Assembly: GCF_002127325.2 (NCBI RefSeq)
Contig: NC_035449.2
Location: 80,018,693-80,082,692, forward strand
Direction: 5' to 3'
DNA: 64,000 bases
Source: Helianthus annuus
Taxonomy: Eukaryota > Streptophyta > Magnoliopsida > Asterales > Asteraceae
Of the stretch, positions 1 through 14,215 are shown piece by piece (the stretch's first letter is position 1; each line of letters begins with the position of its first letter). A model generated the notes under the pieces. That model worked only from the letters and a program-made list of their open reading frames with translations, did no database searches and was not told the DNA's origin. The translations under genes were made by a program, and so were the position numbers.

Positions 1-657
1 ACCATGATGAGGGCATTTTCTTACTAGCTCCTTGAACCTTTCCCAAGTTTCATATAAGGATTCCCCATCCTCTTGTGAGTATGTATTAATTTCAGTCATT
101 AATTTAGTCGTTTTAGAAGGAGGGAAATACTTATATAAAAATTTTTGGGCTAGTTCATCCCAAGTGTTTACCGAACCACTTGGGAGGGTGTTAAGCCAAG
201 CCTTAGCTCGGTCTTTTAATGAAAACGGGAACATTCAGAGGCGGATGGTGTCGTTTGATGCCCTATTGATTCGAAAAGTATCACATATTTGCAAGTAGTT
301 GGTAATATGTAAGTGGGGATCTTTGTCCGCAAGCCCATGGAAAGTTGCGGAGTTTTGGAGCATTTGAATCAAATGCGGCCGAATTTCGAAGTTGTTGGCA
401 TCGACATTCGGTGCATTGATAGCGGCGCCGAGATTACCTACCGTGGGCCGTAGGTAATCCATTAGGGTACGTTGATCCGCCATTAGGAGTGGGCCCCCCG
501 AAACTTTCTCTTGGATTTTAGCTTTAAGTCTTTTTCTTAGAAAGTGTCCGGGTTCGTCTAGAGGTTCTATTATGTCTTTATTGGAACTGGAGCTCATGCA
601 CTGCGTAGGAAGTTCAGGTGTGGCGCCTGGGTTCCAAATCCTGTGATAAAAACACAA
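1..657 (-). pseudogene. gag: Ath-Z gag (N-terminal part, broken by a stop)
   Basis: Capsid-type gag of the Athila kind, which would form the cytoplasmic particle that packages element RNA. Recognised by the stretch ADKDPHLHITNYLQICDTF and, further on, AKAWLNTLP and NTWDELAQKFLYKYFP, typical of retrotransposon gag in this lineage. The reading frame opens at 657; a second Met at 597 (MSSSSN) is an equally good start. An in-frame TGA at 237-235 replaces what is usually Arg in the sequence IRLR(L/M)FPFS, so a CGA to TGA transition is likely. The frame continues openly after it to position 1. The C-terminal half and zinc knuckle are outside the window. Confidence 0.85.
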
Positions 658-940
658 AGATTGCTGGTCAGAAGTCTCACCACGGCACCGTGGTCGTGGT
701 TACAGTGATTGTTTTCCGGATCCCTGTTATTGAAGAGTGCAACACGGCTCGGTGCTCACTTCTCTATAACTCGGAAAATAAAAACTGCCAGTAAGGATGC
801 TGGGCACGGCCTGTGTCCGACCAGGCACGGCCCCATGCTGCAGTCTGCAGAAGCTAAAAAATTTAGAAAAATCCTAAAAAACAGAAAACTAAGAAAAACG
901 ATAAGGCCGTTGATTCCTAACTTTCTTAAAATCCTTGTGT
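658..940 (-). other. Ath-Z untranslated leader between primer site and gag
   Basis: About 280 nt of non-coding leader. It contains CACGG/CCGTG palindromic words (for example at 675-693 and 796-835) like those in the LTR piece at 5615-5890. No credible protein is seen. Confidence 0.6.
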
Positions 941-957
941 CCCCGACAACGGTGCCA
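941..957 (-). promoter_or_regulatory. Ath-Z primer binding site (tRNA-Asp type)
   Basis: On the minus strand the sequence is TGGCACCGTTGTCGGGG. The plant tRNA-Asp 3' end would predict TGGCGCCGTTGCCGGGG, so the site matches with two transitions. It lies 11 nt from the LTR end at 969. This primes minus-strand DNA synthesis. Confidence 0.85.
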
Positions 958-968
958 AAAACTTGGTG

Positions 969-1622
969 TGTTGGGTGTAATATATTTTTATTGATATTTT
1001 AAACCCCTTATAACACGTTAGTCAAGTTTTAAATTTATAAAACACGATATTCTACAAACACTAAACACACACATGGGCAAGTACACCCATCGTGAGCGTA
1101 GTATAACGTTGGTAAGATACCGAGGTCGTCGAAAGACACAAGAACTTTTAGTACCGGTTTATCCTCAACGTCTAATCAAAACAAAAGTTTTAGAAAAGGT
1201 TTTAAACATGAAAATAAAAACTAAAAAATGCTAAAAAAATAAAAATAAAAATAAAAGAAAAACAGATAGACAAGATGAATCACTTGGATCCGATTCGCCT
1301 TTAATGTAACCTTTGATGATTTCCACACTTTTGCACTTTTTAAGAGATCATTATCTTAGTTATAGTAGTAGGCCCCTCTTTTGAAGGTGACGTTACCCTC
1401 AACCCAATGGTTTGAGTCAGCAAGGATACAATCCTAAAGGGTCAGAATATTGAAAGATAATTAATTAAGTTATTAATGCGTAATGTGGTAGGCCCCTCTT
1501 TTGAAGGCGTCGTTACCCTCAGCTAAGTGGTTTGAGTCAGCAGGGATACAATCCCAAGTAGCCGGGTTAATGTATTAATAGTAGTTTACAAATGAGGGGA
1601 TCAAGCCATTCGCACCCCCGCT
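969..1622 (-). repeat. Ath-Z 5' LTR, 3'-terminal segment
   Basis: AT-rich LTR piece starting (plus strand) with TGTTGGGTGTAA next to the primer site. It includes a two-copy direct repeat (see 1368-1558). The right edge is the insertion point of Solo-Y. No gene is seen. Confidence 0.7.
1368..1558. repeat. 120-bp-period direct repeat, two copies
   Basis: Copies at about 1368-1438 and 1488-1558 both begin TAGGCCCCTCTTTTGAAGG and both contain TGGTTTGAGTCAGCA followed by GGATACAATCC. They differ at several positions (gtgacg versus gcgtcg), so the duplication is not recent. Confidence 0.85.
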
Positions 1623-4600
1623 TGTGACATCTGTGTCTCTACGACCATCAAACAGATAGCAAATCAATGAAATATTGTGTTTCATACTTGGGATTTGTAT
1701 AAATATGTGTATCATTTGCACATATCAATTCTTGTTCGATTTCAAGCTCTAAATCGCTTTCTAGAAATTTATACGCTAACTGATGCATAAACATAATCAG
1801 TTTAACGCAACAAGCACTCCGGAACAGTGACATGGGCTTAACATACCTTAAATAACCTTTACATAAATTATAAATAAGTTTTGGAGGGTTTGGTGTGTTG
1901 AAATCAAGTTTAGTCGATCGCAGGGACTATTTGCGTCAAACTACAAAAGTCTGCTGATTCGTATCATAACGAACATTCCAGAACTTGATCATAAGTTAAA
2001 CATGCCATAAATATCCTTTACATAGCTTAGAAATAGGCTTAGAGGTGTTTGGTGCGCAAAAATAAACTTATTTGATCAACAGGGACTAAAAGCGTCAAAA
2101 AGAGCATAAGTTTGCATTTTCGCGCATATCTCATGTTTTGAATATATCCGGATATCCAAAAATTTATGTAATCATTAAAATATTTTATTTTAGTGATTTG
2201 CATGATAAAATTCCATTCGTCGCGTAATTTGGATCGTTTTTCGCGTCCGTTCGTGTTTCGTCGTAATTAACCGAACAACGCAACCGTACGACCAAAAGAA
2301 CCGACATCCGAGATATTTTCAAGAATATTTCATGTTCCCTATGCTTTAACTTCATTATAGAGCCTTGAAATGAGGTTAACAGGGCTTAAATATGTCGAAA
2401 ATTCATCGAAAAGCAAGTTTTGGACATTCAGGGACCTAAACTGACATTCTGCCAAAGATGTCTCAGGCGGGGAGCGTAAGAGTAGGTCTCAGCCTACGCG
2501 GGGCGCGAGAGACCCCAGACCTGTAAAACTCAGTTTTGCAATCAGCAACTGGTTTCTGGGTTATTGTACATGGTTTCTTCATACATGGAGCTGGTTTTGG
2601 GCACCCATAGTATTGTATTTTAGTGGGTAACACTTGGATGGTTGAGATTGAAGCTCGTAGTTCGAGAAACGATCCTAACGGCTCTTGAATTCCTATAAAT
2701 ACCCACCTTGTTGATTCATTTCTACTCTATGTTGGGGTTTCCACACTCCATACCTGTGCAACTTGAATCAAATCTCCATTGCTTGGACCTTTTGTAAGTT
2801 TCTTTCATGCTTTTATGCGTTTTTAAGCGTAAAATTCAAACAGTGTTTGACTTTCTGCTTTGACCGGTCAATGGTCAACACGAAGTTCGTTTGAACTTCG
2901 CAACATGAGCGTAATCACGATGGTCATAGTCCCTTGTGACTATACCTACTGATTACCACGTTGATTAGGTATAGTGACGAGTCTTAGTTTCGGTCAAAAT
3001 GCGTATTCATGTGTATTTTGCAACCAAACTATTCTTGGGTATCAAAACCCTTTGTTTTGATATCAAACTTGTTTTCTAACTTAGTTAAACATGTTTTAAC
3101 ATGTTTAACTCGTCACTTTTAGTTTAGTGCTTATATGGGGTCGTAAGATAAGTGGTCTAAACAACCGCTTAGACTTTCGAACCCGACCCGTTTGGTCGAT
3201 CATTAGGATCCGACCAAACATATTTTGTGACCATAGTTGTATAGGGAATAACCTTCCGAGGTTATACCTTATGGTCACTTCGTTTAGTTAGTTGTATGAT
3301 AGGTAATTTATATGCCTTAAGAAAATGACCAAAATGCCCTTTTTACGCATAAATTCTTTTTAAGCATATGTAACCTAAATTTTTACATCTAAACTGATTA
3401 GGTAACATTATTAGACATGTTAAGGCATATAATACTTGTCATAGGACTAGTTAGGTGGTCCGAACGCGTTTTACGCGAAAGACGCGTTAAAGTAGCGTAA
3501 GCTACCTAAACGAGTCGTAATGGGTCGTAAGCACTTAGGATAGGTTTCAATTTAGAATTTAGGCTTTGTTGAACCATATTACATGAGTTCCTATACTCAT
3601 TTGGTTTACGAAACCTCATTCTATCCGATCTTACGATTTAGGTCCGGTTTATTAACATAGTTACCTATATTAGGTGCCGTTTGATTCCGTGATCCCTCTA
3701 GCTTTGCTTGGTTGTTATTCAAGACTTCTAAGCATCCTTAAGTGAGTACATAGACCCCTCTTTACTGTTTTCAAATATTTTGGGGTGATACACATGTGCC
3801 TACTTGTTACTTTCGTGCTTTTCATGCTTTTATATCATATACTTGCTATGTTCATTAGTACACATATAGTACATGATTTCTTCCATGTTTTTGCTATGTA
3901 TGTTTTATTAACATTTTTACTTTGTATGTTCATTTGGCATATTTAGTACATAATTTTCATGTAAGATGCTTACATTTGGTATGACATTTGGTTTGTTTAA
4001 CGGGTCATAAATACATTCATTAACACCGATCATGCCGTTCGTTAGTAGGTAGTGGTACCATAGGAATTGACAACTCCTGTTCCTGAAATCCTAGGTTTGT
4101 TTGGGTGGAAGGAATGACCGAATTCGATATACAGAATTTAGATAAACCTTTAATTTATTTAAGGGTTTGTCGCAACAGTCGCAAGGCTTGAATGTAGACG
4201 TTTAACATTTCCACATAAGTGTTTGTATTAGTAAAGCATGCATTTATTTTACAAAACATAACTTTTAATTTAAACTTTGATTTATTCAAATACATTGTTT
4301 TGTACATTTTACATATGGTTAGAGTAGATATTTTTATTCACTTTGCCATACATAACATTGGATTATACATGAACATTTTTACATTGGCTTAAACAATACA
4401 TTTTGGTGGTTTGTTTAAGTGATTTAAATAACGAAGCGTGTGTAATATGATAAAAGCATGGTGGATATGCCGCTGGTACTTCCTATATATAAGTGCTTTT
4501 ATGATATTACATATCGTAGCATTATTTAAACCATTCCAATTTAGACATATTACATTTTACACAGATAACATATTTTCACATAAACATTGTTTTATAAACA

Positions 4601-5075
4601 ACATATTTTATACAAACTCACTTTTACTTAGTTATTTACTTAACTATGCATTATTCTTTTATATCATCTGATTTCTTATCGATTTTCGTATGATTTATAA
4701 AAGAAAACATTTTTATAAGTTCATGACTACTTTTTGTTAAACATTCTTTTAACTTACAAGTCATGAATCTTGCATTAATAAAACCTATGTATCTCACAGG
4801 CGTTTTTATGCTGACGTACCTATTTTCACATGTGTTTTCAGGAGCTGATGCATAGGATTAATCAAGATACACTTAGGCGGACTTGGGCCTTAGTGACAAT
4901 AAAAGATGCAAGACTAGTTAATTATGTCATGTTTCTTTGTTTTTAAGACATTGTAACCTTTTTATTTTAATAAAACAAAATTTCAATTTCCATGTGCTGT
5001 GAAATATTGATTCTGTTACGACACTCCCCGACGATTCCGTCGCGGTTTGTTGTTTTACGCGGTCGGGGTGTGACA
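1623..5075 (+). mobile_element. Solo-Y: solo LTR of a gypsy-type element related to Gyp-F
   Basis: Begins TGTGACATCTGTG and ends GGGGTGTGACA with no internal region, so it is a 3.45-kb LTR left by LTR-LTR recombination. A TATA box is visible at 2691-2700 (TCCTATAAAT). A putative LTR intron runs from 3742 (GTGAGT) to 4841 (TTTTCAG). The box GGTACTTCCTATATATAAGT is at 4475-4494. Landmarks shared with Gyp-F include CACTCCGGAACA near the start and CTTGGGCCTTAG near the end. Flanking 5-mers are CCGCT and CTGCC, imperfect but each one C-to-T step from CCGCC. Confidence 0.75.
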
Positions 5076-5886
5076 CTGCCATCCAATACCAGTGGGTATT
5101 GAAGGAGGTCCTAGTAAGCTTGACCCAGGTCCTTGCAGGATCTATACACTGAACAAGGCAAGAACCTTATCAAACCATTCCCTTAACCCCTGACCAGGTA
5201 GCCAACATATCTCTATATAGACCGTAGAGATATGAATGGTGAAAATCTTTTATTTTATATAGACAGTAAAATAATGCCAACATAAGGAAGTTTCACCTTC
5301 AACATAAGAAACTAGTTATTAAAGTCATTAATAGAAAACCAAATAAAAAGTGCGAAAAGATTAAAAATCAAAAGTATTACATTAAATGCTTGTCTTCACC
5401 AAGTGATGTAAGAGACTTAGCCAAACATGGCCTTTGATTGACAAGAACTCTTACTATCAATCTTGGATCCCGAGACTACTACACACACTATAAGGTGGAT
5501 GATGGATGATGGTGGTGGATGTGGGTGTTGTAGCATTGGTGAAGTGGGAGAAAGGTGGTTTGCCAAGGGATGTCTTTGAAGTAAACCTAGCACCCTTATT
5601 CATAGCCTGCACAGAAGCCCGGACACGGCCCCGTGGCCATCCTCTTTCTCTTTCTTCATTAATTGCAATTGTCTGTATTAGGCTCCACACGCCCCCGTGT
5701 TCGCTGGGCACGACCCCGTGTGCAGAAGCGTATCTGTACTATCAAGATTTGCAAGATTCTGCGAATCTTAGCATTGACCACGACCCGTGTTGAGCTGGGC
5801 ACGCCCCCATTCTGGGAATAAAAGCTTCTATAGCTTTGTCATTTTCTGCAAACATCTGACCACGCCCCCATGTCCACTGGGCACGG
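5076..5886 (-). repeat. Ath-Z 5' LTR, middle segment with promoter candidate and CACGG palindromes
   Basis: Continuation of the Ath-Z LTR between Solo-Y and Tek-A. On the minus strand a TATA-like CTATATAAAATA lies at about 5263-5252. Between 5615 and 5890 there are at least five CACG-C-rich-CGTG words, such as CACGGCCCCGTG at 5622-5633. No coding capacity is credible; the ORFs here are opened by the GC-rich words. Confidence 0.65.
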
Positions 5887-8446
<2,560 letters not shown>

Positions 8447-8449
8447 GAT

Positions 8450-8463
8450 TGGTATCAGAGCCA
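8450..8463 (+). promoter_or_regulatory. Tek-A primer binding site (initiator tRNA-Met)
   Basis: TGGTATCAGAGCCA, complementary to the 3' end of plant initiator tRNA-Met, 3 nt after the LTR end. Confidence 0.95.
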
Positions 8464-8749
8464 TTGGTTATAGTGAACATGGTTTTAAAATGGGGAAAAG
8501 CTTTTTGATAAAACCAGACGATAACCTGTACAGTGCTCAACGATCCACAACGACGCTTCGCTCCACGTGCAAGACGCGACGTAATAGGTGGTATGATTTA
8601 TGTTATATTGTCGGTTAGATAGTTCACACTGTGCATTAGTTAACGTGATAATTGCTATTTGAACCTTGTGTGCTTACTCTCTACTGTCGTCCCACACTTA
8701 CACACTTTCGCGACACTTTCCTCACTTACGTTGCTTCATTGTGAAGATC

Positions 8750-10680
8750 ATGAACGGACGCGGAGGACGTATCAACCTAACTCAAGCCTAGTTGATGGCT
8801 TTGATCAATGAACGAGTTGCTGAGGCACTCGCAGCTGTCCCTGCAGGAGGTATAACCTGCCATATGAACCCATCTTAGGACGTTTAGATCCTACCTTCGC
8901 AAACCAACCCTCGTGCCTAACCTTGTGTTTTACTCTCACGCAACAGGTCAGCATGCTCAGCCTCCTGTGTGCACGTTCAAAACATTCATGGATTGCCGAC
9001 CTAGTACTTTCAGTGACATAGAAGGAGCTATAGGTCTCCTTCACTGGTTCGAGAAGCTTGAGTCTGTTTTTGAGATATGTGAATGCCCTGGAGATCGTAG
9101 GGTGAAATATGCTACTGGAACGCTGGAAGGTGCTCCGTTAACCTAGTGGAAAGCACAGGTTCAACTGCTTGGGTTGGCGGTTGCTAATGCCACCCCATGG
9201 AATGACTTCAAGGAACTGATCAAAGAAGAGTACTGCAGTCGTGACGACATCCACAAGCTGGAAGTGGAATTTTTCAATTTGAAGATGTCGGGATCTGAGA
9301 TCGAAGCATACACGAAGAGGTCAAACGAGCTGGCCATCTTGTGTCCTACAATGGTGGACCCTCCCATCAAACGTATTGAGCTGTACATCAGGGGTCTTGT
9401 ACCAGAGATTCAGAGTCACGTAACCTCAACTGATCTTGGCACCATTCAGCAAGTCATCAAGTTGGCTCATCGTCTCACCGATCAGGCAGTTGAGCAGAAC
9501 AGGCTGCCCAAGCGTATTAGCGCTACCGCTTCTGATGCTCCCAATGATAACAAGCGAAAATAGGATGGAAATTCGAGCAAAGGCTCTACTTCTGTTTAGT
9601 CTCAGTCTCAGCAACGAAGAACTGAAAACCATAAGAGCCCCAGTCAGCAGCCTTTAAGAAGTCAGGGGCAGGGTGGATACAAGGGGAATCACCCCAACTG
9701 CAATCGCTATAACTTGCACCACAACGGGCCACGTGGTAAAGGAAACTGCCATCGGTGCAACAAGCCTGGTCACATTGCAAAGGATTGCAGGAGTCAGCAT
9801 CCAACAAATCAGAGTCGGCAGCAATAGCAAGCCCCACCAAATCAACACCAGCAGCAACAACAACAAGGTAACGACAAAGGGTGCTTCCAATGTGGTGCTG
9901 AAGGCCATTTCAAGAAAGACTGCCCCCAGCTAAATCAGAACCAGAACAACAACAATCAGGGGAATGGAAACAGTAATGGGGGAAACAACAATGGTAATGG
10001 GGCAAGGGGTCATGCGTTCGTGATTGGTTAGGGTGATGCAAGGAACGATCCCAATGTTGTGATGGGTAAGTTTCTTCTGGACGACTTCTTTGTTACTGTT
10101 TTATTTGATTCGGGTGCCGATACTAGTTATGTGTCCTTAAAAGTTAGCCAAATGCTTAAGCGCACTCTAACACTTCTAAGCACCAAACACACGGTAGAAC
10201 TAGCAAACGGTAAAAGTCTTGAAGCCACACACATAGTTAAGGGCTATAACCTCGTCCTAGCTGGGCAGACCTTCTCTGTCGATCTTATTCCTATCGTTCT
10301 GGGTAGTTTCGATGTTGTTATTGGGATGGATTGGTTATCTCAACACCAAGCGGAGATTATCTGCAAGGAGAAAGTCGTCCGTATGCCTCGTTCTGGTAAA
10401 GAACCCCTCGTGATCCGTGGTGACAAAAGTGGTGCCGTTGTAGGCATCATCTCTTTCCTTAAGGCCCACAAGTGTTTGCGAAAGGGCCACACCGCTATTC
10501 TAGCCCTCGTTTCTGATACATCCTCGGAAGAAAGGAAGATAGAAGACATACCTATTGTACGCGACTTTCCTGAGGTATTTCCCGAGGAATTACCTGGTCT
10601 TTTGCCTCATCGCCAAGTTGAGTTTCAAATCGAGCTAGCTCCTGCAGCAGCACCAGTAGCTCGAGCACCTTATCATCTAG
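8750..10680 (+). pseudogene. gag-pol: Tek-A gag and protease (broken gag-pol, first block)
   Basis: Gag builds the particle and protease matures the polyprotein. ATG at 8750 (MNGRGG). After a predicted intron at 8850-8946 the frame continues through the gag core (CTFKTFMDC; EEYCSRDDIHKLE), two good CCHC knuckles (CHRCNKPGHIAKDC, CFQCGAEGHFKKDC) and a degraded one with Cys changed to Tyr (CNRY), into protease with the active site DSGA at about 10110 and [10 protein letters not shown]. Six in-frame stops (8789, 9144, 9561, 9597, 9825, 10029) each differ from a Gln or Trp codon by one transition. The block ends where Cop-G is inserted, in the Pro-rich linker before reverse transcriptase. Confidence 0.92.
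8850..8946 (+). other. Predicted gag intron of Tek-A (97 nt)
   Basis: Bounded by GGAG|GTATAA and CAACAG|GTCAGCATGC. The segment contains in-frame stops, its length is not a multiple of three, and removing it joins the 8750 frame to the downstream gag frame. Tek-B has an 86-nt counterpart; Tek-E lacks it exactly at the junction. Confidence 0.75.
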
Positions 10681-11117
10681 TGTTGATGCACTTCATCTGT
10701 TGATTTCGTCTTGGATCAAGTCTTAGTCTTAGTGTGTTATATTAGGGCCCATTTTACGAGAAAATAGGAGAGTGTATGTATGTTAGCAATAGGTTTCGCT
10801 TGTAGTGGCATAAGCTGAAGGTTCCGCTTGTGTGTCACTATGAGGTTCCGCTTATACGTACATGTACGTATAAGCGAAACCACAACCCTATAAATAGGGT
10901 CATTCAAGCGATACCTCATAACAGTTGGTGTGTGGTCTTGTATGGTACGGCGAAGCCCTGCCAAGTCGTCTCCGGAGCTTGTAACTTGTTAGAAGAGCAA
11001 TAAACAGAGACAAATTAGTGAAATCAAGCTAAACAAAGACTGTAACAATGAATTCCGCCTCTGTTTCAGTCTGAGCACTCTTCTGATTGACTCGTCAGGT
11101 CGTCTAACGATCCTACA
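10681..11117 (+). repeat. Cop-G 5' LTR (437 bp)
   Basis: Starts TGTTGATGCACTTC, ends GATCCTACA. Contains GGTTTCGCTT/GGTTCCGCTT words at about 10791, 10818 and 10841 and an inverted copy near 10872, forming the palindrome around ACGTACATGTACGT. TATA-like CTATAAATAGGG at about 10890. Confidence 0.95.
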
Positions 11118-11119
11118 TC

Positions 11120-11132
11120 TGGTATCAGAGCT
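11120..11132 (+). promoter_or_regulatory. Cop-G primer binding site (initiator tRNA-Met)
   Basis: TGGTATCAGAGCT, two bases after the LTR end. Confidence 0.92.
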
Positions 11133-11332
11133 CAGGAGGAAGAGTTCTTACCGTTTAGTTCGTTTTCGCTCAAAAATTCTGATTTCTACAACTTCTTTCA
11201 TCAGTTCAGGGAGTTTTTCTGGTCAAAATTGGATCAAAATTTCACAGATTGAGTATTATAGGACATTAACAAATCTTTGAAAATTTCGGACCAAATTACG
11301 GACTAAAAATGGGTCAAATTACCTTCGAATTA

Positions 11333-11745
11333 GGTTCCGCTTATTCGGACAACAGGTAGTTTCGCTTCTATGACCACCTAGTTCCGCTTCTGTGACACCA
11401 TAATCAGGTAGTTTTGCTTCAAAGGTCACATAGTTCCGTTTTTGTGTCAACTTAAGTGAGGTTTCGCTTCAAAATCACCAAGATTTCGCTTGAAAGGTTC
11501 CGCTTCAAGTGCAATTTTTAGTGGTTTCGCTTGTGGAGTTCCGCTTCAAGTGACAATTTAGAGTTCCGCTTGAAAGGTTCCGCTTCAAAGGACTTGTTAA
11601 GGTTTGCTTGTTGGTGCAAATATTGATTCCGCTTGTTTGTACTTTGTGGTTTCGCTTCATTGAACAATCTCATTAGTTCCGCTTCTAGTGCACATCAACA
11701 GTTTTCGCTTATTTGGACAATTATTTGTTTCGCTTTTGTGACATT
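11333..11745 (+). repeat. Leader array of GTT(T/C)CGCTT words
   Basis: About 18 copies of a 9-10-nt word (GGTTCCGCTT, AGTTTCGCTT and close variants), spaced mostly 15-30 nt apart by unrelated sequence, between the primer site and gag. Three more direct copies and one inverted copy lie in the LTR. This is not a normal tandem repeat because the spacers are not conserved. Confidence 0.9.
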
Positions 11746-11774
11746 TTGAGAGAAAAGTGTCGGGATTGTTAAAA

Positions 11775-14215
11775 ATGGCAATGGAATTTGATGAATAAGA
11801 AAACTATTATTTTGAGAGATTTAATAATTGGCATCAAGGGTTTATAGATGAGAGTTATACAAGAGTAAGCAAGGATGGATGGACAAAAAGGTTTAACTAT
11901 TTTGTATGTTTGAAAAATGAAACTTTGGAAGATCTAGAAAACCGATATGGAGTCTTACTTAGTTACTTGAAAAATCATGAGATATATCTGTCAAATGCTG
12001 AAAAGTTAGAAAAGTTTGCAGATGCATTACCTGTTGAATGGAGTGAATGTTTGAAAAATTTAAGGGAGGATTCAAATTTTTCAAAATTACCTCTAAACAG
12101 ATTCATCAGCATACTTAAAACTTATGAATCTGAAAATAGAAAGAAAAGAAAAAATATGATTAAAGTGTTGGAAAATCATTTGATGGATATGTGATTAGAT
12201 GTGATTGGTGAGATAAACTGAAGGATTGTTGAATGTGTTAGGGCAAAATATGTGATGAAATACGATATCAAGAGAGGTTGTTATATAGATGAGAATGAAA
12301 CTCCTCTTGATTTTGTTAAAATATTTTGTGCAGGTACATTCAGGGCCAAGGAAGAAAAAGCTTCAAATGCTGAGGAATCTGTAGAGTTTGGATCTTCAAA
12401 TTCTGCATCAGTGTGCTCCAAATGTGACAACCTTAAATGACATCGGAAGATGCGGAAAGTTTGACATCGGAAGTCAAGAAGTTGAAATATGAGAAGCAAA
12501 CTGATGAAAAACAGATTCTTATGATTCAGGAAGTTTGTGAGAAACTGAAAGCTGAAAATGACAAACTGTTGGATGGTTTGAACAGTTTGAAATCTGAAAA
12601 CAAAAGTGAGAAAGAAAAGGCAAATGTTTTGGAAGAAAAAAATTAAAAGTTTTGAAATTGAAAAATCAAGAATTGAAAAAGATTTTCAAAATCAAATGAA
12701 AATTCTTGAAGATGGGAGAAATGTTTTTAGTCAAAACAACATTGAAAAGCAAAAAATGATAAATTCCCATCTTCAGAAAATTATTAAACTTGAAAAAGAA
12801 GGTGAAAGTGCTCAAAAGAAAATCAAAGAGTTAGAAAAAGATCTTGAAAGCAACAAGAGATCCTCAGAAAATGAAGATTTCTGGATAAAGCTTAAGAACA
12901 AGAATTTGAAAGCTAATGAAACGAAATTTCAAGAACAGATAAAAGTTTTGGAAAATAAAAAGTCTGTTCTTGAAAACATGAAGAATGAGAATGAAAAATC
13001 AATCAAGTCTCATCTTGAAAGAATATCTCAGCTTGAAAATGAAGCTAAAAATTCAAGAAACAAGATCGATGCACTTGAGAAGAAATTGATAGGTTGTGTG
13101 ACTGCATCAGATAGTTTCAACTTTCCATGTCCAAAACCAATCAATTCAGTTCCAATAAGTGACGATGTCACAAACTTTGACAATGTCAAAGTTGAAGATT
13201 GCGATGAGAAATCTGATGATGTTAAAGAAAAATTTCAGAAAACTGTTTTACAATCGACTGAAAAGGGAGAATGCTCTAAGCAAAAACTTTTGAAGAAGAA
13301 AGTGAACAGAAACAAAAAGATAAAAATTTGAAAAATTTTCAAAAAGAAAATAAAAGCTCATCAGATCAATCATCCAATCGAAATCAAAAATAAAAAAAAA
13401 TGAAAAATGAAAACTAAAAAATTGTTGGTAATAAGTGGTGCAGGTCGGACCACAGTGCTCAAAAGCCAAATCCAGCAAACTTGAGGAAAGAATATCACCA
13501 AGCCAGACAATGCTATGATCTAAGTGTTTGGTGTGAAGGTGGTACATGGTACGATAACAGAGTGTGTTACCGATGCGGTTATCAAGGACACATTGCTGTT
13601 AACTGCCAGAGAAGGAATTTTGAGACGAGGAGATGCTTTAACTATCAGATCAAAGGTCACATTGTCAGAGATTGCCCAAGGAGATCGAATGACAGATTGA
13701 GGGCTAAGTCTCAGAAATTGGCAAAGATTCCAGTCAAAGTTAAGCCCCATGAACAGAAGGTTCTAAAACCTAAAGTTCAAGAACAGACAATTCAAGAAAA
13801 GAAAGTTAAACTTTCACAGGGGCAGAAAGACAGACTGAGGAAAAAGAGGAAGAAGGCGATAGAGTATCTCGAGAAGATTTTGTCCTCGGGTTCACCGAAC
13901 AGATCGAATAAGAGTTCTGATGAATCGACTCCCTCAAATGCAAAGTCAAGCAAGACGAATTCATCAGATACAAATCTGAGGACAAAAGAGGAAAAGAAGA
14001 AGATAAAAGGTGTCGGCGATGAATCTGGCTCATCTAAGTCAGACAAGCCACACTCAGGCAATGATTCTGGTTTGTTAAAGCCAAAGGAGCCATTGGTTGA
14101 GGTAAAAAAGGAGAATTCAGGTTTAACAATGGATGATGTAAACTTTCCACCATTGTTGAACAAGAATTCGAAATCACCCAAGGACCGTCAGGCTTTGGTG
14201 AATCTGTTTAAATAG
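11775..14215 (+). pseudogene. gag: Cop-G gag with coiled coil and zinc knuckles (broken)
   Basis: Reads from ATG 11775 (stop TAA at 11796) through NWHQGF and a UBN2-like gag core around LPVEWSECLKNL, then stops and shifts near 12194 and 12440. A long Lys/Glu-rich coiled coil follows (12437-13330). After further stops come CYRCGYQGHIAVNC (about 13565-13606) and a defective knuckle with the second Cys changed to Tyr (CFNYQIKGHIVRDC), then a Ser/Lys-rich tail ending at 14215. This is the nucleocapsid protein of the element. At least five disruptions mean no full-length product. The coiled coil is unusually long for a plant gag. Confidence 0.82.

Noticed and set aside
8450..8463. tRNA gene candidate
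   Set aside because: Only the complement of a tRNA 3' end is present; there is no cloverleaf, so it is a primer site. The same applies to the other primer sites.
11333..11745. CRISPR-like array of short repeats and unique spacers
   Set aside because: Words are only 9-10 nt, variable, lie in a plant retrotransposon leader, and no associated genes exist.
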